Shown here one piece after another: positions 42,471-52,154 of a stretch of DNA of 64,000 nucleotides. Source of the stretch: Bradyrhizobium sp. BR 10289 (GTDB lineage: Bacteria > Pseudomonadota > Alphaproteobacteria > Rhizobiales > Xanthobacteraceae); the NCBI RefSeq assembly GCF_019455385.1, contig NZ_JACOFR010000002.1:422822-486821 (forward strand), written 5' to 3'. The position numbers and the translations under genes were made by a program. The notes beneath the pieces are model-generated. The model was not told the origin of the DNA, searched no databases, and saw only the letters and a program-made list of their open reading frames with translations. Positions within the stretch are counted from its first letter, which is position 1, and each line of letters begins with the position of its first letter.

Positions 42471-44741
42471 CTACGCCGCCACTACGCGCAAGTTCTCTGC
42501 CGCATTCGACGGCTGCACCGGCTTGCTCAGCATGGTCACCTCGCTGAAGCCGACGGCCCGGAGCTGCTCGCACATCAGCGCACGCGCATCGGAAGCCATC
42601 GATGCATCCGGCACCACGACGGCGCGGGCATGCGCCGTCAGCAGTTCGGCCGGAAGGTCCGAGGCGCTGCCGGCGTCGACCAGCACGTGGTCGTAGGCGC
42701 GCAGCAGCGCGTCAATCGCGAGCGTCACGCGCGGCGACTGGAGGAGGCTGCGGTCGAAGCCGGGACGGCCGGCCATCACCAGATGCAGCCGCGACAGCTT
42801 GTCCCTTGTGATCACCTGCGCGAACGAGGCTTCCCCCTGCATCAGCTCGGCAAGGCCGGGCGCGGAGGGATCGACGGACACGGCGGCAATGGTCGGCGAG
42901 GACGCGGCGAGATCGACCACGACGACCCGCGCATCGCGCGCCAGGTGCCGGGCCAGCGTCAGCGTCGACAACGTGATGGCCTCGCCCGAGGCGGTGCCGA
43001 GCACGGTGACCTTCTTCGCCGCGGCGCCCGCGGCGCGCAAGCTGTCGGCCAGCTGCCCGATCTCGGTAAATTCGGTGACATCGGCATCCGTCGTCATCTC
43101 CGGCTGGAGCGGTGCGGGCTCGTCCACGACCGGTTCGGCGAACGGCTCGACCACCGGCTCAGGCCTGACCGCGGCCTGCGCTTGTGCCGGCGCCGGCGCC
43201 GGCGTGACGGCAGCCACCGCGCGCGGCGCGGTCTGGCGCAGCAGCTCGCCGGTGACGACGACGCCGGACGAGAGCAGCAGCGTCGCGATCGCCGCGATCA
43301 GCACGATCGGCAGCTTCTTCGGATAGGCCGGCATGTTCGAGACGATGGCCCGCGAGATGATGCGGCCTTCCGCCGGCGCGGTGTCGATGGTCTCGCGGGT
43401 GCTGGCCTCGCGGTATTTTCCAAGATACGTCTCCAGCAGGTCGCGCTGCGCCTTGGCCTCGCGCTCGAGCGCGCGGAGCTGGACGTCCTGGCCGTTGGTC
43501 GATGTCGCCTGCTTCTTGAGCTGCTCGAGGCTCGCGGTCAGGCCGTCGACCCGGCCGCTGGCGATGCGCGCATCGTTTTCGAGCGAGCGCGAGATCTTGG
43601 CCGCCTCGTCGCGGATCTGACCGTCGAGGTCGCCGAGCTGCGCCTTCAATTCCTTGATCCGCGGATGGTTGCCGAGCAGCGTGGACGACTGTTCGGCGAG
43701 CTGCGCACGCAGCGTCACCCGCTGCTCGGACAGCCGCCGCATCAGCTCGGAGTTCACCACGTCGGAGGCCTCGATCGGCTTGCCGCTCTGGAGCATGTCC
43801 TTGATCAGCCGCGCCTTCGATTCCGCATCCGCCTTCAGCGCGCGCGCATTGTTGAGCTGGGTGTTGACCTCGCCCATCTGCTGGTTCGACAGCGTCGTGT
43901 TGTTGGTGCCGACGAAGAGCGAGGATTTGGAACGGAAATCCTCGACCTTGGCTTCGGCCTCGGAGACCTTCTTGCGCAGGTTCTCGATCTCGCCCGAGAG
44001 CCACTGGCTGGCATTGCGCGCCTGGTCCTGGCGGGCATTCTGCTGCAGCACGAGATACCCATCGGCGATCGAATTGGCGACGCGCGCGGCAAGATCGGGA
44101 TCGGCGGACTGGAATTCGACCACGATCACCCGCGACTTGTCGACGGCGTAGGCCTGAAGCCGCTCGTAATAGGCATCGAGCACGCGCTCTTCCGGCGTCA
44201 TCGAGAACGGGTCGCGGCCGATGCCGACCAGCGCGGCCAGCGATTTCAGCGGCGAAATGCCTTGCAGCACCGGATCGAATTCCGGGCGTTCGGCGAGCTT
44301 GTTCTTCTTGATGATCTCGCGCGCGAGATCGCGCGACAGCACGAGCTGCACCTGGCTGGTGACGGCCTCGGCGTCGAGCGCCTGCCGCTCTTCCGTGCTG
44401 CGGTCGCTGCTCGGACGCAGGAACACGTTCTCGCGGCCGTCGATCAGGATGCGCGATTCCGACTTGTAGCGCGGTGTGATCAGGTTGACGATCGCGAGGG
44501 AGGCGACCAGCGCGAGCACCGTCGGCACGATGATCCAGCCGCGCTTGCGCGCCAGCGCGCTGCCCAACGCGTGCAGATCGATGTCACCGGATTCGGCGGA
44601 TGCCTGCTTCGCCGCAACGGGCGCAGGCCGCATCTCAACCTTGGGGGCTGCTTCGGCCAACTTGGCTTCTGACTTGGGCTTTGCAACAGCCCGCTCGATC
44701 ACAGCCTTGTCCTTGCCGGCACGCCAGAACGCTAAACGCAT
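42471..44741 (-). CDS. Wzz/GumC-type chain-length protein fused to a degenerate tyrosine-kinase-like domain
   Basis: A 756-residue inner-membrane polysaccharide co-polymerase. The Wzz domain starts near residue 52, TM1 is near 69-88, a long periplasmic coiled coil spans ~230-450, and TM2 is near 475-497. A Pro/Ala/Glu-rich linker follows, then a BY-kinase-like domain (~575-756). In it, the P-loop reads GTASGEAITLSTL without the Lys, Walker A' is VVVVDLAASSP, and no Tyr cluster ends the protein. Kinase activity is thus unlikely. It faces away from the glycosyltransferase gene at 44944. Confidence 0.88.
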   Translation of the reverse strand: MRLAFWRAGKDKAVIERAVAKPKSEAKLAEAAPKVEMRPAPVAAKQASAESGDIDLHALGSALARKRGWIIVPTVLALVASLAIVNLITPRYKSESRILIDGRENVFLRPSSDRSTEERQALDAEAVTSQVQLVLSRDLAREIIKKNKLAERPEFDPVLQGISPLKSLAALVGIGRDPFSMTPEERVLDAYYERLQAYAVDKSRVIVVEFQSADPDLAARVANSIADGYLVLQQNARQDQARNASQWLSGEIENLRKKVSEAEAKVEDFRSKSSLFVGTNNTTLSNQQMGEVNTQLNNARALKADAESKARLIKDMLQSGKPIEASDVVNSELMRRLSEQRVTLRAQLAEQSSTLLGNHPRIKELKAQLGDLDGQIRDEAAKISRSLENDARIASGRVDGLTASLEQLKKQATSTNGQDVQLRALEREAKAQRDLLETYLGKYREASTRETIDTAPAEGRIISRAIVSNMPAYPKKLPIVLIAAIATLLLSSGVVVTGELLRQTAPRAVAAVTPAPAPAQAQAAVRPEPVVEPFAEPVVDEPAPLQPEMTTDADVTEFTEIGQLADSLRAAGAAAKKVTVLGTASGEAITLSTLTLARHLARDARVVVVDLAASSPTIAAVSVDPSAPGLAELMQGEASFAQVITRDKLSRLHLVMAGRPGFDRSLLQSPRVTLAIDALLRAYDHVLVDAGSASDLPAELLTAHARAVVVPDASMASDARALMCEQLRAVGFSEVTMLSKPVQPSNAAENLRVVAA

Positions 44742-44887
44742 CGAACACTCCCGCAGGGCAATGCTGCGACTCTACCTCAACCGGAGCGATTACACTCCAT
44801 TAAGGTTGCCGCTGGGTTAATTGCGATGTCGCGAGATCTGCGCTCGCGCACTCGTCACCGTTTGTTAACCACGAGGCCTCTTAATCC

Positions 44888-44905
44888 ATCTCGATATTTC
44901 GAGAT
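44888..44905. promoter_or_regulatory. Palindrome in the divergent EPS promoter region
   Basis: ATCTCGA and TCGAGAT form perfect 7-base arms around TATT, 39 bp before the glycosyltransferase start and in the region shared with the Wzz gene. It is a candidate operator; the regulator is unknown. Confidence 0.45.
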
Positions 44906-44943
44906 TTGTCCGGCATTCGCCGCACGCCGCGCTGGTTTTGAAC

Positions 44944-46077
44944 ATGCCCCCCTCTCTCGACCAGCCGCTTCGCATCCTGCATGCCGTGCGCGCGCCCGTC
45001 GGCGGCATCATCCGCCACATCCTCGACCTCGCCAACGGCCAGGTCGATCGCGGCCATCACGTCGGCATTCTCGCCGACAGCCTCACCGGCGGCGAGCGCG
45101 CGGACAAGGCGCTCGCCGAGATCGCGCCGCGGTTGAAACTCGGCGTGCACCGCCTCGCGATCCGCCGCGAGCCGTCGCCCGACGATGTCCTGGTCTGGTG
45201 GCGGATGCGGCGCCTGATCGCAACGCTCAAGCCCGATGTCATGCACGGCCACGGTGCCAAGGCCGGCGCCTTCGTCCGGATGCGGCGCCGCTCGGACGAC
45301 ACCATCCGCATCTACACCCCGCATGGCGGCTCGCTGCATTATCCCCTCAACACGTTGAAGGGCGAGTTCTACGCACGGCTCGAGCGCACGCTGATGGACG
45401 CGACGGACCTGTTCCTGTTCGAGAGCGCCTTTGCCCGGGACACCTATCAGCGCATCGTCGGCACGCCCAAGGGCGTGGTGCATTGCGTCTTCAACGGCGT
45501 GACGCCGGAGGAATTCGAGCCTGTCACCATCGCCGATGATGCCACCGACCTCTGCTATGTCGGCGAGTTCAGGCACATCAAGGGCGCCGATCTGCTGGTC
45601 GATGCGGTCGCGCGCCTGCATGAGCGCGGCAGGAAGGTCACGCTGACGCTCGGCGGCGACGGCGAGGAGACGGCGGCGCTGAAGGCGCAGGTCGGAAAGC
45701 TCGGCTTGACCGGCGCGGTCCGCTTCATCGGCCACGTCAAGGCCCGCTACGGCTTCTCCAAGGGACGGCTGCTGGTCGTGCCCTCCCGCGGCGATTCCAT
45801 GCCCTATGTGGTGATCGAGGCGGGCGCGGCCGGCATTCCCATGATCGGTGCCCGTGTCGGCGGCATCCCCGAGATCTTCGGGCCTGAGAGCCCGGCGTTG
45901 TTCGCCGCGAGCAACGCCGAGGCCATGGCGGAGGCGATTGCCGCCGCGCTCGACGATCCCCAGGGCACCGCGCAGCGGGCGTCGTCACTGCGCGAGCGCA
46001 TCTCCGCGCATTTCTCGCAAGCTGCGATGGTGGACGGCGTGCTCGCGGGCTACCGCGACGCATTTACCAATCACTAA
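44944..46077 (+). CDS. GT4-family glycosyltransferase
   Basis: A 377-residue GT-B retaining glycosyltransferase. The N-terminal acceptor domain has PVGGIIRHILDLANGQVDRGHHVGIL, and MHGHGAKAGAF. The C-terminal donor domain has LCYVGEFRHIKGADLLVDAV and the GT4 loop PSRGDSMPYVVIEAGAAGIP, with the nucleotide-sugar Glu. ATG 44944 or TTG 44938 may start it. It is followed by the priming transferase gene 120 bp on and likely adds a sugar to the lipid-linked EPS repeat unit. Confidence 0.92.
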   Translation: MPPSLDQPLRILHAVRAPVGGIIRHILDLANGQVDRGHHVGILADSLTGGERADKALAEIAPRLKLGVHRLAIRREPSPDDVLVWWRMRRLIATLKPDVMHGHGAKAGAFVRMRRRSDDTIRIYTPHGGSLHYPLNTLKGEFYARLERTLMDATDLFLFESAFARDTYQRIVGTPKGVVHCVFNGVTPEEFEPVTIADDATDLCYVGEFRHIKGADLLVDAVARLHERGRKVTLTLGGDGEETAALKAQVGKLGLTGAVRFIGHVKARYGFSKGRLLVVPSRGDSMPYVVIEAGAAGIPMIGARVGGIPEIFGPESPALFAASNAEAMAEAIAAALDDPQGTAQRASSLRERISAHFSQAAMVDGVLAGYRDAFTNH

Positions 46078-46197
46078 CCATCCTTAAGGCCCGCTTTAGA
46101 GAATCTTCCGATTTATCCGATAATCGAGGGGCCAGGGGATGCTGACCCGGGGCGCGAAGTCGCGGCCCACGGGTTTTTGGAATGGACGTGGACGCCC

Positions 46198-47745
46198 GTG
46201 GAACCGCTCAACGCACGCTCGATGCTCGATGCCGCGGCGACCGCCGCGGCCAAGCCTGCTGACCAGCCCTTCGTCGAACGCCGTCGCCGGCTCACGCCCG
46301 CCGCGCTCGAAGTCGTCAACCAGAAGGTCGCCCGCGCCTATTCGCCCGTCGTCATCACCGGCTTCGTGCGCGCGGCCGATTTCGCGCTGCTGAGCCTCGT
46401 CGGTATCGCGGTCTATGTCGGCTATGTCATGCCGCTCTCCGGCTTCAGCTGGGTGTACCCCGCGGAGATCGTCGCCGTCGCGGTCGCCGCCGTCGTCTGC
46501 TTCCAGGCCGCCGACATCTATCAGGTGCAATTGTTCCGCGGTCAGCTCCGGCAGATGACGCGAATGATCTCGTCCTGGTCGTTCGTCTTCCTGCTGTTCA
46601 TCGGCATTTCCTTCTTCGCCAAGTTCGGCAGCGAGATGTCGCGGCTGTGGCTTGCCGCCTTCTACTTCCTGGGGCTCGCCGCGCTCATCGCCGAGCGGCT
46701 GGTGCTGCGCTCGCTGGTGCGGAGCTGGGCGCGCGAGGGTCGGCTCGATCGCCGCACCATCATCGTCGGCTCCGACAGCAACGGCGAGCAGCTGGTCGAG
46801 GCGCTGAAGGCGCAGGAGGATTCCGACATCCACGTGCTCGGCGTGTTCGACGACCGCAACGACAGCCGCGCGCTCGACACCTGCGCCGGCGCGCGCAAGC
46901 TTGGCAAGGTCGACGACATCGTCGAGTTCGCCCGCCGCACCCGCGTCGATCTCGTGCTGTTCGCGCTGCCGATCTCGGCGGAGACGCGCATCCTGGAGAT
47001 GCTGAAGAAGCTCTGGGTGCTGCCGGTCGACATCCGCCTCTCCGCGCATACCAACAAGCTGCGCTTCCGCCCCCGCTCCTATTCCTATCTCGGCGAGGTG
47101 CCGACGCTCGACGTGTTCGAGGCGCCGATCACCGACTGGGACCTCGTGATGAAATGGCTGTTCGACCGTATCGTCGGCGGCCTCGCGCTGCTCGCAGCCC
47201 TGCCGGTGATGGGGCTGGTCGCGCTCGCCATCAAGCTCGACAGCCCCGGCCCGGTGCTGTTCCGCCAGAAGCGCTTCGGCTTCAACAACGAGCGCATCGA
47301 CGTCTACAAATTCCGTTCGATGTATCACCATCAGGCCGATCCGACCGCCTCGAAGGTCGTGACCAAGAACGATCCGCGCGTCACCCGCGTCGGCCGCTTC
47401 ATCCGCAAGACCAGCCTCGACGAGCTTCCGCAGCTCTTCAACGTGGTGTTTTCGGGCAATCTCTCCCTGGTCGGTCCGCGCCCGCATGCGGTGCAGGGCA
47501 AGCTCCAGAGCCGCCTGTTCGACGAGGCCGTTGACGGCTATTTCGCCCGCCACCGCGTCAAGCCCGGCATCACCGGCTGGGCCCAGATCAACGGCTGGCG
47601 CGGCGAGATCGACAACCAGGAAAAGATCCAGAAGCGCGTCGAGTTCGACCTCTATTACATCGAGAACTGGTCGGTGCTGTTCGACCTCGTCATTCTCCTG
47701 AAGACGCCGGTCTCGCTGCTGACCAAGAACGAGAACGCGTATTGA
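46198..47745 (+). CDS. Undecaprenyl-phosphate sugar phosphotransferase (EPS priming)
   Basis: A polyprenyl glycosylphosphotransferase of the WcaJ/ExoY type, 515 residues from GTG 46198 (TTG 46177 or ATG 46222 are alternatives). It has about five membrane helices, a CoA-binding-like Rossmann domain ([17 protein letters not shown]), and the C-terminal catalytic domain with [44 protein letters not shown] and [16 protein letters not shown]. It transfers a sugar-1-phosphate to undecaprenyl phosphate, the first step of EPS assembly. Confidence 0.94.
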   Translation: MEPLNARSMLDAAATAAAKPADQPFVERRRRLTPAALEVVNQKVARAYSPVVITGFVRAADFALLSLVGIAVYVGYVMPLSGFSWVYPAEIVAVAVAAVVCFQAADIYQVQLFRGQLRQMTRMISSWSFVFLLFIGISFFAKFGSEMSRLWLAAFYFLGLAALIAERLVLRSLVRSWAREGRLDRRTIIVGSDSNGEQLVEALKAQEDSDIHVLGVFDDRNDSRALDTCAGARKLGKVDDIVEFARRTRVDLVLFALPISAETRILEMLKKLWVLPVDIRLSAHTNKLRFRPRSYSYLGEVPTLDVFEAPITDWDLVMKWLFDRIVGGLALLAALPVMGLVALAIKLDSPGPVLFRQKRFGFNNERIDVYKFRSMYHHQADPTASKVVTKNDPRVTRVGRFIRKTSLDELPQLFNVVFSGNLSLVGPRPHAVQGKLQSRLFDEAVDGYFARHRVKPGITGWAQINGWRGEIDNQEKIQKRVEFDLYYIENWSVLFDLVILLKTPVSLLTKNENAY

Positions 47746-47813
47746 GTTGAATTTTTCGGTCAAGCCGGGGCATGACAGCGGTGTTTGTGGCGTACGAGTA
47801 GCGTGAGCGTGTG

Positions 47814-49070
47814 ATGGCGTATGCGGCAACAGCCGGTGGAGTGAACGTATCGGCGCCGGCCGCGCCCGGCGTGCTGGCGCTCCAGCGCGCGCTGGTGTGG
47901 CTGGTCGGCGCCTCCGGCGCGATCGTCTTCATCGAGCCCAGCCCCTACGAGATCGTGACGCTGCTCGCCACCGTCACCTTCTTCGCCACCGGCTTGCGCC
48001 TGCGGCTCGCACTGATGCCGCTGGTGTTGATGCTGGTGCTGCTCAATGTCGGTTACACCATCAGCGCGATCCCGCTGTTCGAGCAGAGCGAGGTGGTGAG
48101 CTGGATCGCGACCTCCTGGTACATGGCCGTGACCGTGGTTTTCTTCGCAATGGTGACGTCCGAGGACACCTTGGCCCGGCTCGACATGCTCCGCCGCGGC
48201 CTCGTGGTCGGCGCGATGATCGCCTCGCTCTCGGCCATCGCCGGCTATTTCAACCTCGTTCCCGGCGGCCACGATCTGCTGACGCTCTACGAGCGCGCAC
48301 GCGGCACGTTCAAGGACCCGAACGTGCTCGGCGCCTTCCTGATCCTGCCGGCGCTGTTCGCGCTCCAGAGCGTGGTGTCGGACAAGCTGGCCAAGGCGTT
48401 CCGCAACGTCATCGCCTTCGGCATCATGTCGCTGGCGATCCTGCTGGCCTTCTCCCGCGCCGCCTGGGGTGGGCTGGTGCTGACTTCCGCCTTCATGCTG
48501 GCCCTGATGGTGCTGACCAGCCGCACCAACGCACAGCGCTCGCGCATCATCGTCATGGCCCTCGTCGCTGCGGTGCTGGGACTCGCACTGATCGCGGTGC
48601 TGCTGTCGTTCGATTCCATCGCCGAGATGTTCAAGCAGCGCGCCAGCTTCGACCAGAGCTATGACGAGGGCCGCTTCGGCCGGTTCGGCCGGCATATCCT
48701 CGGTGCGGAGATGGCACTCGACCTGCCGTTCGGCATCGGCCCGCTGCAATTCCACCGCTTCTTCCCCGAGGACACCCACAACTCCTACCTCAACGCCTTC
48801 ATGTCCGGCGGCTGGCTCTCGGGCGTGTGCTATCCCGCGCTGGTCTTCACCACGGTCATCATGGGTATCAGGCACATCTTCGTCCGCGTGCCCTGGCAGC
48901 GCGCTTATCTCGCCGTGTTCTCCGCCTTCGTCGGCACCGTCGGCGAGAGTTTCGTGATCGACACCGACCACTGGCGGCACTTCTGGATGATGCTCGGCGC
49001 CATGTGGGGCATGATCGCCGCCGCGCAAGCCTATAAAATCAAGGTTTCGGACGAAGCTTCTTCAATTTGA
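47814..49070 (+). CDS. O-antigen ligase/Wzy-type polymerase family protein
   Basis: A 418-residue membrane protein with about eleven helices. The long periplasmic loop and the YERARGTFKDPNVLGAFLIL and HNSYLNAFMSGGWLSG motifs match the Wzy_C/O-antigen ligase family. In an EPS locus with a WcaJ-type starter it most likely polymerises repeat units. It follows the priming transferase by 68 bp. Its last 32 bases overlap the 3' end of the MarR gene on the opposite strand. Confidence 0.87.
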   Translation: MAYAATAGGVNVSAPAAPGVLALQRALVWLVGASGAIVFIEPSPYEIVTLLATVTFFATGLRLRLALMPLVLMLVLLNVGYTISAIPLFEQSEVVSWIATSWYMAVTVVFFAMVTSEDTLARLDMLRRGLVVGAMIASLSAIAGYFNLVPGGHDLLTLYERARGTFKDPNVLGAFLILPALFALQSVVSDKLAKAFRNVIAFGIMSLAILLAFSRAAWGGLVLTSAFMLALMVLTSRTNAQRSRIIVMALVAAVLGLALIAVLLSFDSIAEMFKQRASFDQSYDEGRFGRFGRHILGAEMALDLPFGIGPLQFHRFFPEDTHNSYLNAFMSGGWLSGVCYPALVFTTVIMGIRHIFVRVPWQRAYLAVFSAFVGTVGESFVIDTDHWRHFWMMLGAMWGMIAAAQAYKIKVSDEASSI

Positions 49071-49566
49071 GATCCGGCCGCTTCTCCGGCGGCGTATCGA
49101 GCAGGCTCTTGAGCGCCTCGGTCGCAGCTAACACACCCTTGTAGCCTTCGTTGGCAAAGCGCAGCAGCAGACGTAGCTCCTCGTCGGAATAGGCGCCAAA
49201 CACCTTCTCCATCGCCTGCTGCATCGGCACGTAGAGCTGGCCAATTGTCATGGCCTTCTCGGGCACGACAGAGATGAAGACCTTGCGGCGATCCTTCTCG
49301 TCGCGCTCGCGACGAACGAAGCCAGCCTTCTCGAGCCGGTCGACCACGCCGGTAATGGCGCCGGTCGTCAGCCCCGTGACCTCGGCGAGCCTTCCTGCCG
49401 TGACGCGGCCCTCGAGATAGAGGATGTCCATGCATTCGAGGTCGGAATTGGCAATTCCGGCAACGTTCGCAACGGTCTGGCCGTAGAGCACGCCCTGCGC
49501 GGAGGACCGCCGCATCGCTTCCTCGAGCTCTCCCAGCAACGCCGTGCGCGCCTTCGTCCTTGACAA
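49039..49566 (-). CDS. MarR-family transcriptional regulator
   Basis: A 175-residue winged-helix regulator. Recognition helix region: RLAEVTGLTTGAITGVVDRLEKAG; the wing is VRRERDEKDRRKVFISV. The C terminus is Lys/Pro-rich. It is divergent from the flavin monooxygenase gene, with a 15-nt perfect palindrome between them (49596-49610), which suggests autoregulation and control of that gene, likely relieved by an aromatic ligand. The ligand is unknown. Confidence 0.9.
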   Translation of the reverse strand: MSRTKARTALLGELEEAMRRSSAQGVLYGQTVANVAGIANSDLECMDILYLEGRVTAGRLAEVTGLTTGAITGVVDRLEKAGFVRRERDEKDRRKVFISVVPEKAMTIGQLYVPMQQAMEKVFGAYSDEELRLLLRFANEGYKGVLAATEALKSLLDTPPEKRPDLKLKKLRPKP

Positions 49567-49595
49567 GGCCGACCTCTTATCTTACCAAACATATA

Positions 49596-49610
49596 TCTTA
49601 GTCACTAAGA
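49596..49610. promoter_or_regulatory. MarR-type operator between marR and the monooxygenase gene
   Basis: TCTTAGTCACTAAGA is a perfect palindrome with a one-base centre. A related half (TCTTA) occurs about 18 bp away on the MarR side. It lies 30 bp from the MarR start and 53 bp from the monooxygenase start. Confidence 0.7.
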
Positions 49611-49662
49611 GATTTAGCGATCGTAATTTCTCCTAGCACCACGGCAACGTCGGGAGCAAGCC

Positions 49663-50859
49663 ATGTCCACCCGTCCCCGCAAGGCCCTGATCATCGGCGC
49701 CGGCATCGCCGGGCCAGTCGCCGCGATCCTGCTGCGCCGCGCCGGCATCGAATCTTCGATCTACGAAGCCTGGCCCTACGCCAAGGGCATTGGCGGCGGC
49801 CTCCAGATCGCGCCGAACGGCATGCATGTCATGGACGAGATCGGACTGGCGGGCGAGCTGATCAGCCGCGGCTCCGTTGCGGAGTCCTTCGACTTCTTTT
49901 CGCAAGCCGGAGAGCGGCTCGGCTCGATCAACCGCGACATGGCGCGGCGTTTCGGCCAGCCAGCCGTCAACATCTCCCGCGCTGCGCTGAACGAGATCAT
50001 GATCGACAAGGCCTGGTGCGCCTGTGTCTCGCTCTATTTCGACAAGCGCCTGGTCAAGATCGAGGACCGCGGCGGCCAGCCCATCATCGCCTATTTCGCC
50101 GACGGCACCACGGCTGAGGGCGACTTCCTGATCGGCGCCGACGGCGTCCATTCGGTGGTGCGGCGCCAGGTGGTGCCTGATGGCCCGCAACCGTTCAACA
50201 CCGGACTGATCGGCTTCGGCGGCTTCGTGCCGCACGCCGTGCTCGACGGCAGGTCGATCGGCCGGCATGTCGAGACCACGTTCGGCCAGAGCGGCTTCTT
50301 CGGCTACGGCTATTGCAGCCCGGATCCGAATGACGGCGTGATGTGGTGGAGCACCCAGCCGGCGCATGGCATGGACGCCGCGATGTTCCGCGCGCTCGAC
50401 CAGGCAACCCTGAAGCAGCATCTGCGCAGCTTCCATCACGGCTGGCACGATCCGATCCCTGCCATCATCGAGGCCGCCGAAAACATCGTCGTCACCGACA
50501 CGCTCGACGTCGCGACCCTGCCGACCTGGTCGCGCAAGCGCTCGCTGCTGATCGGCGACGCCGCGCATGCGACCAGCCCCCATGCCGGCCAGGGCGCCTC
50601 GCTCGCGCTCGAAGATGCGATGCGGCTCGCACGCCTGATGCAGGAGGGACAGGAGCTCGGCGCGACGTTCCAGGCTTTTGAAGCCGAGCGGCGTCCGCGC
50701 ACGGAAAAGATCGTCGCCATGGCCCGCCGCAACGGCAACAGCAAGCGCGAGTTCAGCGCCACCGGCGCCTGGATGCGCAATCAGATGATGAAATGGCTGC
50801 TGCCGCTCGGGGCGAAGGGCATGGAGTTCATGTACGCGTATGACGCGCGGGCGGCGTAG
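49663..50859 (+). CDS. FAD-dependent monooxygenase
   Basis: A 398-residue group A flavoprotein hydroxylase related to salicylate/6-hydroxynicotinate monooxygenases. FAD motifs: ALIIGAGIAGPVAAILLRRAG (GxGxxG, start of the protein), GADGVHSVVR (DG motif), and GDAAHATSPHAGQGASLALEDA (GD motif). It probably hydroxylates an aromatic or polyketide-like substrate with NAD(P)H. Regulation by the divergent MarR gene is likely from the operator. No other aromatic-catabolism genes flank it. Confidence 0.9.
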   Translation: MSTRPRKALIIGAGIAGPVAAILLRRAGIESSIYEAWPYAKGIGGGLQIAPNGMHVMDEIGLAGELISRGSVAESFDFFSQAGERLGSINRDMARRFGQPAVNISRAALNEIMIDKAWCACVSLYFDKRLVKIEDRGGQPIIAYFADGTTAEGDFLIGADGVHSVVRRQVVPDGPQPFNTGLIGFGGFVPHAVLDGRSIGRHVETTFGQSGFFGYGYCSPDPNDGVMWWSTQPAHGMDAAMFRALDQATLKQHLRSFHHGWHDPIPAIIEAAENIVVTDTLDVATLPTWSRKRSLLIGDAAHATSPHAGQGASLALEDAMRLARLMQEGQELGATFQAFEAERRPRTEKIVAMARRNGNSKREFSATGAWMRNQMMKWLLPLGAKGMEFMYAYDARAA

Positions 50860-50874
50860 CGACACAGACGGTGC

Positions 50875-50965
50875 CGTAGGGTGGGCAAAGGCGCACTTGC
50901 GCCGTGCCCACGATCTCTCTCCATCACAAAAATGCGTGGGCACGCTTCGCTTTGCCCACCCTACG
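50875..50965. repeat. Palindromic repeat, CGTAGGGTGGGC family, copy 2
   Basis: Arms CGTAGGGTGGGCAAAGGCG and CGCTTTGCCCACCCTACG. It is inverted relative to the copy at 42352-42443, so the two flank about 8.4 kb as an inverted pair. Confidence 0.85.
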
Positions 50966-50974
50966 AGAGCTGAC

Positions 50975-52149
50975 CTAGTCTTCCACCTCGAACCTCAGTC
51001 CCGCATGCTCCCGCAGCCGCCTGATCAGCTTGTGCTGCATCGCCGCGCCCGGCGTCCACAGACCGGCCGGCACGTCCGGTGCATCGCGCAGCAGGCAGAT
51101 CGCGCATTCCGAGATCATCTTCGCCGTTGACGCATAGCCGGGATCGAGATCGCCCTTCACCGCCGCGCGAACCTGGCGGCCGTCGGGCGCGATTGCGACA
51201 TAGAGCAGATCGTAATGACCGTTCTGGCGCTCTTCCTTCGACGGCCCCTCGCCGGGCTTGAGCGCTTCGGGTCCGGTCTTTTCGCTGTTGGCGGCCATGA
51301 CGCGCTTCGCATTGGCCTGCCCTTCCTCCCCCGCTCCCGTCAGTACCATCTCGTCGTAGACGAAATCCCGGCCATAGGGGAATCCCATCAGCATGTTGGA
51401 GCGATGGACATTGCGGGTGTTGAGCACCGCCATCGCGAACGGAGCGGACCAGGATTGCAGATCCTCCTCGAACACCGGCTTGTTGCCGCGCGGCTGTTTC
51501 GGTCCCTCGAAGCCCGGCGTGAGCGCAAATGGATCCTGAGGATCGAGACCAGGCTGAGATCCTGTGCGACCGCTTCGAACGTCACGCGCGCGCTCGCGGA
51601 CGTGCCCCCTGAAAACTTCCAGCTGAGGTCGCGGACGCGTCCCTTGACGCGCGGCGCCGGGCTTCCGAACACGCGCCTGGCTTCCTCCTGAACGAAGAAA
51701 GCGCCGAGCTCGAACGGCATGGAATCGAAGCCGCAGGAGAACATGATGCGCGCGCCGCTCGCTTTGGCTGCCGCCTCATGCTTGTCGATCATCTGCTTCA
51801 GCCAGATCGGCTCACCGCAGAGATCCATGTAGTCGGTGCCCGAGGTGACGCAGGCGGCCAGCAGATCGGAACCATACAACTGATATGGGCCGACCGTGGT
51901 GACGATCAGTCGGGCCTGATCGACCATCGCGCGCAACGATGCGGGATCGGCGGCATCCGCAACGATGAGCGGCGTGTCCGCGGGCGCGCCAATCGCGTCG
52001 CGAACGGAGGCGAGCTTGTCCCTGCTGCGCCCGGCCATCGCCCAAGCGGGCGCGCCGGGCCCTGCGTAGTTCACCGCGAGATATTCGGCAACGAGCTGAC
52101 CGGTGTATCCGGTCGCGCCGTAGACGACGATATCGAACTTCGCGGACAC
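50975..52149 (-). pseudogene. Frameshifted copy of a trans-acting enoyl-reductase-like gene
   Basis: The 5' part (52149 to about 51540) encodes the NADP-binding Rossmann half of a saccharopine-dehydrogenase-like protein (FDIVVYGATGYTGQLVAEYL, TVGPYQLYG, CGFDSMPFELG). The 3' part (to 50975) continues in another frame with LQSWSAPFAMAVLNTRNVHR and TPGAAMQHKLIRRLREHAG. Compared with the intact neighbour at 52155, one base is missing near 51535 (GGATCCTGAGG against GGATCGTTCAGG). It is a broken tandem duplicate or a sequencing error. Confidence 0.85.
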
Positions 52150-52154
52150 GGACC

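Noticed and set aside
42630-44672. Open frame of 680 codons antisense to the Wzz/kinase-like gene
   Set aside because: The sense strand encodes a coherent Wzz protein; the antisense translation has no domain and is Arg-rich.
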